The notes beneath the pieces were generated by a model that was not told the DNA's origin, did no database searches, and saw nothing but the letters and a program-made list of their open reading frames with translations. Positions 7,269-10,318 of a stretch of DNA of 10,318 nt are shown one piece after another (position 1 is the first letter of the stretch; each line of letters starts with the position of its first letter). The stretch comes from Collinsella sp. GTDB lineage: Bacteria > Actinomycetota > Coriobacteriia > Coriobacteriales > Coriobacteriaceae. The stretch is taken from contig DXZV01000039.1 of the NCBI GenBank assembly GCA_019419485.1, positions 1 through 10,318 of the forward strand, read 5' to 3'. The position numbers and the translations under genes were made by a program.

Positions 7269-7404
7269 GCCCCTCGGGAGCGAGCGGGCGTATACAAGGT
7301 TTATCGCGAGTTCCGCACGAGCCGGAGAGCACTTAATGTGCTCTCCGTGCGAGCAGGACTGTAGAGCAGGAAACCTTGTATACGCCCGCTCGCTCCCGAG
7401 GGGC
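7269..7404 (-). repeat. Palindromic element 2 (136 bases, perfect 34 bp arms), inverted relative to element 1
   Basis: Arms 7269-7302 and 7371-7404 are exact reverse complements over 34 bases. Read on the - strand, the interior repeats element 1: the 25 bases at 7353-7377 match 7020-7044 exactly and the 23 bases at 7296-7318 match 7080-7102 exactly. The central stem here is GGAGAGCAC with GTGCTCTCC, differing from element 1 at three positions, each compensated on the other side; the loop keeps the same five bases. The outer 22 or so bases of the arms are unrelated to those of element 1 yet still perfectly paired. It has no neighbouring gene that it would obviously terminate. Confidence 0.9.
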
Positions 7405-7502
7405 ATCTCTCATGCAAAAACTTTTGTTGGGTAAAGTCCGATGTCAGTGGCGTTTTATACCGAGAATTTCAAAAAAAGTTGAAAATTCATTACAAATTTG
7501 CG

Positions 7503-7531
7503 TTGACTTTAGGTAACTAAAGTTTCATACT
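7503..7531 (+). promoter_or_regulatory. Promoter of the cstA leader transcript
   Basis: TTGACT (7503-7508) and CATACT (7526-7531) are 17 bases apart, matching five and four of six consensus bases. Upstream, 7471-7500 is strongly A/T-rich with A and T runs, as in an UP element. Transcription would begin near 7538 and give a leader of about 235 bases before cstA. The rest of 7405-7502 shows no gene. Confidence 0.6.
7506..7523. promoter_or_regulatory. Operator-like palindrome overlapping the cstA promoter
   Basis: ACTTTAG (7506-7512) and CTAAAGT (7517-7523) are perfect inverted repeats around GTAA. The palindrome covers the end of the -35 box and most of the spacer, where a bound repressor would block RNA polymerase. 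The core TTAGGTAACTAA has some likeness to DtxR-family boxes, but this is too weak to name a regulator. Confidence 0.45.
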
Positions 7532-7549
7532 GCTTTTCATCCACTGGGG

Positions 7550-7578
7550 GATGTGAACACGCACGGATCGTTCACATC
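7550..7578 (+). promoter_or_regulatory. Hairpin at the 5' end of the cstA leader
   Basis: GATGTGAAC (7550-7558) and GTTCACATC (7570-7578) are perfect nine-base complements with an 11-base loop, beginning about 12 bases after the predicted transcription start. It could be a 5' stabilising stem or a widely spaced protein site. It ends just before the Shine-Dalgarno-like sequence of the leader peptide. Confidence 0.5.
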
Positions 7579-7602
7579 ATGATTGAAGAGGATTTCTTAG
7601 AC

Positions 7603-7647
7603 ATGTTCACGCATCAGCTAAACATTATCAGCGTAGTAATTATCTGA
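7603..7647 (+). CDS. Leader peptide MFTHQLNIISVVII, probable attenuation peptide for cstA
   Basis: A 14-codon open reading frame opens at ATG 7603 after AGAGGA (7587-7592, ten bases away) and stops at TGA 7645-7647. Six of its last seven codons are Ile or Val (Ile-Ile-Ser-Val-Val-Ile-Ile), placed directly before the stop. This strongly recalls the isoleucine/valine leader peptide of the enteric ilvGMEDA operon, where ribosome stalling at such codons decides between alternative RNA folds. It lies in a leader with overlapping hairpins and an intrinsic terminator just upstream of cstA. An in-frame ATG at 7579 would give 22 residues but has no close ribosome binding site. Translation is not proven from sequence alone. 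Confidence 0.6.
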   Translation: MFTHQLNIISVVII

Positions 7648-7687
7648 TGCGGGTTAGCACATACAGCTAGCCCGTACGATAACGGGC
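7610..7687 (+). promoter_or_regulatory. Overlapping hairpins of the putative cstA attenuator
   Basis: Three stems follow one another. CGCATCAG (7610-7617) pairs with CTGATGCG (7644-7651) and encloses the Ile/Val codons. GGGTTAGC (7651-7658) pairs with GCTAGCCC (7666-7673) with one G-U pair. GCCCGT (7670-7675) pairs with ACGGGC (7682-7687). The second and third share 7670-7673 and exclude each other, and the first and second share 7651. A second partner for CATCAGC (7612-7618) is GCTGATG (7689-7695). A ribosome stalled on the Ile/Val codons would open the first stem. I could not find a long antiterminator stem pairing with the terminator itself; the best is CGA and CGG (with a bulge) near 7677-7685 against CCGTCG (7706-7711). 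Confidence 0.5.
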
Positions 7688-7698
7688 GGCTGATGAAG

Positions 7699-7737
7699 AT
7701 GAGGGCCGTCGAGCGCAACCGACGGCCCTCATTTTTT
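7699..7737 (+). terminator. Intrinsic terminator in the cstA leader (attenuator terminator)
   Basis: ATGAGGGCCGTCG (7699-7711) pairs perfectly over 13 bases with CGACGGCCCTCAT (7720-7732) around an eight-base loop, followed by T 7732-7737. It lies downstream of the only visible promoter and upstream of the cstA ribosome binding site, with no ordinary gene between promoter and terminator. It therefore either controls read-through into cstA or ends a small RNA of about 200 bases. Confidence 0.9.
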
Positions 7738-7772
7738 ATGTCTAGGAAGTTCTTTTTAGAGGAGGAAATGTA

Positions 7773-9662
7773 ATGAACGGAGTTTTGCTCATGGTTGTGG
7801 CCGCGGCGGTGCTCGCCTGCGGCTATCTGGGCTACGGCCGCTGGCTGGCCAACAAGTGGGGCGTTGACAAAGAGGCCCTCACGCCGGCCAAGCGCATGAA
7901 GGACGGCAAGAGCTTCTCGCCCGTCTCCGCCTTCACCGCGTTCTCGCACCAGTTCAGCTCGATCTGCGGTGCTGGCCCCGTCACGGGTACGATCGTCGCC
8001 ATGGCCTTTGGCTGGCTGCCCGTCGTGCTCTGGGTCCTCGTCGGCGGCATCTTCTTTGGCGCCGTCCACGACTTTGGTGCTCTGTACGCTTCGATGAAGA
8101 ACAACGGCAAGTCCCTGGCCCAGCTCATCGAGAAATACATCGGCAAGACCGGCCGTCGCCTGTTCCTGCTGTTCTGCTGGCTGTTCTGCATCATCGTCAT
8201 CGCCGCTTTCACCGACATGGTCTGCAAGACGTTCATGTTCACCTCGGTCGTTGACGCTTCTGGCGCTGCCACCGGTGCTATCGACTTCACCAAGTCCTAT
8301 GCCGCCGGCTGCGCTGGTACCATCTCCATCCTGTTCACCTTCGTCGCTATCGCCTTTGGTTGGGCCCAGAAGAAGTTCAACCTCACCGGCGCTGCCGAGT
8401 TTGTCACTGGCGTGGTGCTCATGGTTCTCATGTTTGCCGTCGGCATGCAGTTCCCGGTCTACCTGGACAAGTTCCAGTGGTTCGCCGTTGTCATGGTCTA
8501 CCTGGTCTTCGCTGGCGCTATGCCCATCCAGATGCTCAAGACCCCGCGTGACTACCTCACTTCCATCATGATGATCGTCATGATCGCCTGCGCTGTCCTC
8601 GGCATCGTCGTCCTGGGCGTCAACGGTCAGGCCACCATCACCGCTCCGGTCTTCACCGGCTTCTCCACTGCCTCCGGCATGATGTTCCCGGTCCTGTTCG
8701 TCTCCGTCGCTTGCGGTGCTCTCTCCGGTTTCCACAGCCTCGTTTCTTCCGGCACCTCTTCTAAGCAGGTCGAGAAGGAGCAGGACGCCGTCAAGGTCGG
8801 TTATGGCGCCATGATCGTCGAGTCCTTCGTCGGCATCCTTGCTATCATCGTCGCCGGCATCATGTTCTCCGACATGAACACCGCCGGTACCGGCGCCCTC
8901 AACGCCGGCGTCGCTTCCACCCCGTTCCAGATCTTCGCCGCTGGCATCTCCCGCGGTATGCAGGCCTTCGGTGTTGACGGCACGCTCGCTACCGTCTTTA
9001 TGACCATGAACGTTTCCGCTCTGGCCCTGACCTCGCTCGATGCCGTCGCCCGCATCGCCCGCACCTCGTTCTCCGAGTTCTTTGCCCAGACCAACGACGC
9101 CCTGGCCATCGAGTCCAAGGCCGGCTACATGAAGGTTCTCGGCAACCCCTGGTTCGCCACGGTCGTCACCCTGCTTCCCGGTCTCGCCCTTGCTTTTGGT
9201 GGCTATGCCAACATCTGGCCGCTCTTTGGTGCTTCCAACCAGCTGCTCGGCGGTATGACCATGATCACCCTCGCCGTGTTCTGCAAGTGCACCGGTCGCA
9301 AGGGCTGGATGCTCTACGTGCCCGTCGCCTTCCTGCTCTGCTGCACCTTCACCTCGCTGGTCCAGAGCGCCATGGGCTGCATGACCGCCGTCCAGGCCTA
9401 CGGTTTCTTCGGTACCATCCCGGCTACCGCCACCACGGCCGCCGTCTCCGTCGCCGCCACCAAGGGCCTGCAGCTCGTCTTTGCCGTTCTGCTGATGGTC
9501 CTGGGCCTCATCGTCGCCGTCAACTGCCTCAAGGAGTTCTTCGGCAAGGAGGCTGGCTCCATGCCTGATGAGGAGCCCGAGTGGTCCGAGATGGGCAAGG
9601 CCGAGTACGGTCGCGCCGCTGCCGCTGAAGCTCCTGCCGACGCCGAGGCCGCCAAGGCCTAG
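7773..9662 (+). CDS. cstA: CstA-family carbon starvation / pyruvate-peptide transporter
   Basis: A 629-residue integral membrane protein with many hydrophobic helices from near the N-terminus to about residue 590, then a short acidic, Ala/Glu-rich cytosolic tail. The CstA signature is clear: KSFSPVSAFTAFSHQFSSIC and then GAGPVTGTI (residues 66-74), VHDFGALYASMKNNGKS, and the late GASNQLLGGMT block. E. coli CstA and BtsT (about 700 residues) import pyruvate, and CstA has been linked to peptide uptake under carbon starvation; this is a shorter form. The substrate cannot be read from the sequence. GAGGAGG (7759-7765) is seven bases before ATG 7773. Codons are strongly biased to C endings (ATC, GTC, TTC, CTC), much more than in the acpS operon, suggesting very high expression. 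Expression is probably gated by the leader at 7538-7737, and a terminator follows the gene, so it is likely monocistronic. Confidence 0.93.
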   Translation: MNGVLLMVVAAAVLACGYLGYGRWLANKWGVDKEALTPAKRMKDGKSFSPVSAFTAFSHQFSSICGAGPVTGTIVAMAFGWLPVVLWVLVGGIFFGAVHDFGALYASMKNNGKSLAQLIEKYIGKTGRRLFLLFCWLFCIIVIAAFTDMVCKTFMFTSVVDASGAATGAIDFTKSYAAGCAGTISILFTFVAIAFGWAQKKFNLTGAAEFVTGVVLMVLMFAVGMQFPVYLDKFQWFAVVMVYLVFAGAMPIQMLKTPRDYLTSIMMIVMIACAVLGIVVLGVNGQATITAPVFTGFSTASGMMFPVLFVSVACGALSGFHSLVSSGTSSKQVEKEQDAVKVGYGAMIVESFVGILAIIVAGIMFSDMNTAGTGALNAGVASTPFQIFAAGISRGMQAFGVDGTLATVFMTMNVSALALTSLDAVARIARTSFSEFFAQTNDALAIESKAGYMKVLGNPWFATVVTLLPGLALAFGGYANIWPLFGASNQLLGGMTMITLAVFCKCTGRKGWMLYVPVAFLLCCTFTSLVQSAMGCMTAVQAYGFFGTIPATATTAAVSVAATKGLQLVFAVLLMVLGLIVAVNCLKEFFGKEAGSMPDEEPEWSEMGKAEYGRAAAAEAPADAEAAKA

Positions 9663-9701
9663 TCGGTCGGACGGGTTGAATCTCCCGTCTATTTGACTCG
9701 G

Positions 9702-9740
9702 AAAGACCGGGTCCGCAATCAAGCGGACCCGGTCTTTTTT
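9702..9740 (+). terminator. Intrinsic terminator after cstA
   Basis: AAAGACCGGGTCCGC (9702-9716) is the exact complement of GCGGACCCGGTCTTT (9723-9737) around a six-base loop, ending in a T run to 9740. It lies 40 bases after the cstA stop. A smaller stem, GACGGG (9670-9675) with CCCGTC (9684-9689), precedes it. Confidence 0.93.
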
Positions 9741-9781
9741 CTTGTGAGAACAGGTGGTGCAAGGGCGTTCTCGCAGATGTT

Positions 9782-9833
9782 TTGCGTGGATAGGCTCGTG
9801 CGTTGTACCATATGGACGTATATGTGTGCATAT
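9782..9833 (+). promoter_or_regulatory. Candidate promoter with palindromes before the partial right-edge gene
   Basis: TTGCGT (9782-9787) and TACCAT (9806-9811), 18 bases apart, form a possible promoter giving a short leader. The -10 region overlaps the palindrome CCATATGG (9808-9815). A second inverted repeat, ATATG-TGTG-CATAT (9820-9833), follows just before the ribosome binding site. Since the gene downstream may encode a DNA-binding protein, these could be autoregulatory sites, but the repeats are short and A/T-rich. Confidence 0.35.
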
Positions 9834-9845
9834 GAAAGGGGCCCC

Positions 9846-10318
9846 GTGGCCAAGACGGTATATTCCGATAATCAAAACAATGTCGATGCCCTGGCTGAGC
9901 GTCTGAGCAGCCAGACATCGCTTTCTGCCGAGCGTGCCAAGCTGGTTGCCTACGACCTGCTTTGCCGCAAGGCGCTCAAGATTAAGTCGAGTGCGCTGGC
10001 GCAGATTTTCCGCTCCGTCGATAAGGAGTGCGACACCAAGGCGATGCGCGATGAGCTTATCGCGGCAAATATCGTGACCAAGATCGAGGGTAGTGGCATT
10101 AACGGGCGCCCGGCGTTCTATACCATCAATGCCGAGATCCGCGATGCCCAGGAGCAACCTGCCGAGTCCGTCGAAGATTTTGTCGTCGAGGATTCCGCTG
10201 ACGTGCCTGCTGTGGAAGAAGTTGCTCCGCGTGAGCATGTCGATACCGATGAGTTGCTCGATGAGAACGTTGTGCGTGCCTTTACGGCCAAGGCAGGACG
10301 CGGCGGTTTTGGCGGGGG
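9846..10318 (+). CDS. Unidentified protein with probable winged-helix segment (partial, runs off the window)
   Basis: The reading frame opens at GTG 9846, four bases after AAAGGGG (9835-9841), and stays open to the window end (157 codons; 3' end not seen). The protein begins MAKTVYSDNQNNVDALAERL. Residues about 25-95 are helical, then carry AMRDELIAANIVTKIEG and GRPAFYTIN, which looks like the recognition helix and wing of a winged-helix domain. From about 98 to 145 it is acidic and low in hydrophobics, then turns Gly/Arg-rich (AKAGRGGFGG). I do not recognise the family. A regulator or a DNA-associated protein with further domains downstream is possible. Its codon use resembles that of the acpS operon more than cstA, and the strong terminator upstream makes it a separate transcription unit. 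Confidence 0.7.
   Translation, partial: MAKTVYSDNQNNVDALAERLSSQTSLSAERAKLVAYDLLCRKALKIKSSALAQIFRSVDKECDTKAMRDELIAANIVTKIEGSGINGRPAFYTINAEIRDAQEQPAESVEDFVVEDSADVPAVEEVAPREHVDTDELLDENVVRAFTAKAGRGGFGG

Noticed and set aside
6994..7404. Insertion sequence or MITE with terminal inverted repeats
   Set aside because: No transposase or target duplication is visible, and the tips of the two copies are unrelated, unlike transposon ends.
6994..7404. CRISPR array
   Set aside because: Only two copies, in opposite orientation, without regular short direct repeats and spacers, and with no cas genes.
7066..7434. Open frames on both strands through the two palindromic elements
   Set aside because: They run through palindrome arms and hairpins, lack ribosome binding sites and give no recognisable protein apart from the short tsaD-like remnant.
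7552..7577. CRP-type site TGTGA...TCACA
   Set aside because: The half sites are 15 bases apart rather than six and lie downstream of the predicted transcription start; a hairpin explains the symmetry better.
7579..7647. A longer 22-residue version of the cstA leader peptide starting at ATG 7579
   Set aside because: No Shine-Dalgarno sequence lies within a normal distance; its start falls right after the 7550-7578 hairpin, and AGAGGA (7587-7592) fits the inner ATG 7603 instead.
7538..7737. T-box riboswitch in the cstA leader
   Set aside because: The conserved T-box sequence (AGGGTGGNACCGCG type) and the Stem I features are absent.
7614..10238. An open frame of 874 codons on the - strand covering cstA and its flanks
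   Set aside because: It is the mirror of the C-ending codon bias of cstA. Its translation is low-complexity Gly/Asp/Glu/His sequence without family motifs, and it crosses two strong terminators and the next gene.

Overview
The window looks like chromosomal DNA of a GC-rich, Gram-positive-type actinobacterium. The class Coriobacteriia, and a Collinsella-like genus in particular, is my best guess. That rests on the compact housekeeping operon, the single-polypeptide TsaB-RimI-TsaD fusion and the codon style. It is inference from memory, not a database result.

Positions 1-6981 hold a terminator from an upstream gene, a promoter, and a tightly packed six-gene operon on the + strand: acpS, nnr, alr, a type-4 uracil-DNA glycosylase, tsaE and a tsaB-rimI-tsaD fusion. 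Intergenic gaps run from 12 bases down to a 14-base overlap. The operon joins lipid carrier activation (AcpS), repair of damaged NAD(P)H (Nnr), D-alanine supply for the cell wall (Alr), uracil repair (UDG) and the t6A37 tRNA modification machinery (TsaE, TsaB, TsaD) with the ribosomal protein acetylase RimI.

Positions 6982-7502 carry no convincing gene but are highly structured. Two palindromic elements of about 135 bases (6994-7128 and 7269-7404) lie in opposite orientation. They share a conserved core, but their outer arms are almost unrelated in sequence, and each arm pair is perfectly self-complementary (33/33 and 34/34). The central hairpin shows three compensated base-pair changes in nine. 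Between the elements, on the - strand, lies what looks like a decayed copy of the tsaD 3' end. It sits at nearly the same distance from the first palindrome as the real tsaD end, so the palindrome appears to be the centre of a larger, decayed inverted duplication.

Positions 7503-7772 form a regulatory leader for a CstA-family transporter: a promoter with an overlapping operator-like palindrome, a 14-codon open reading frame ending Ile-Ile-Ser-Val-Val-Ile-Ile-stop, a series of overlapping hairpins, then a strong intrinsic terminator before the cstA ribosome binding site. This is the architecture of a branched-chain amino acid attenuator, here in front of a transporter gene rather than an ilv operon.

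Positions 7773-9662 encode the CstA-family membrane protein, with much stronger C-ending codon bias than the upstream operon, followed by a strong terminator. At the right edge (9846 onward) a GTG-initiated gene with a probable winged-helix segment runs off the window.
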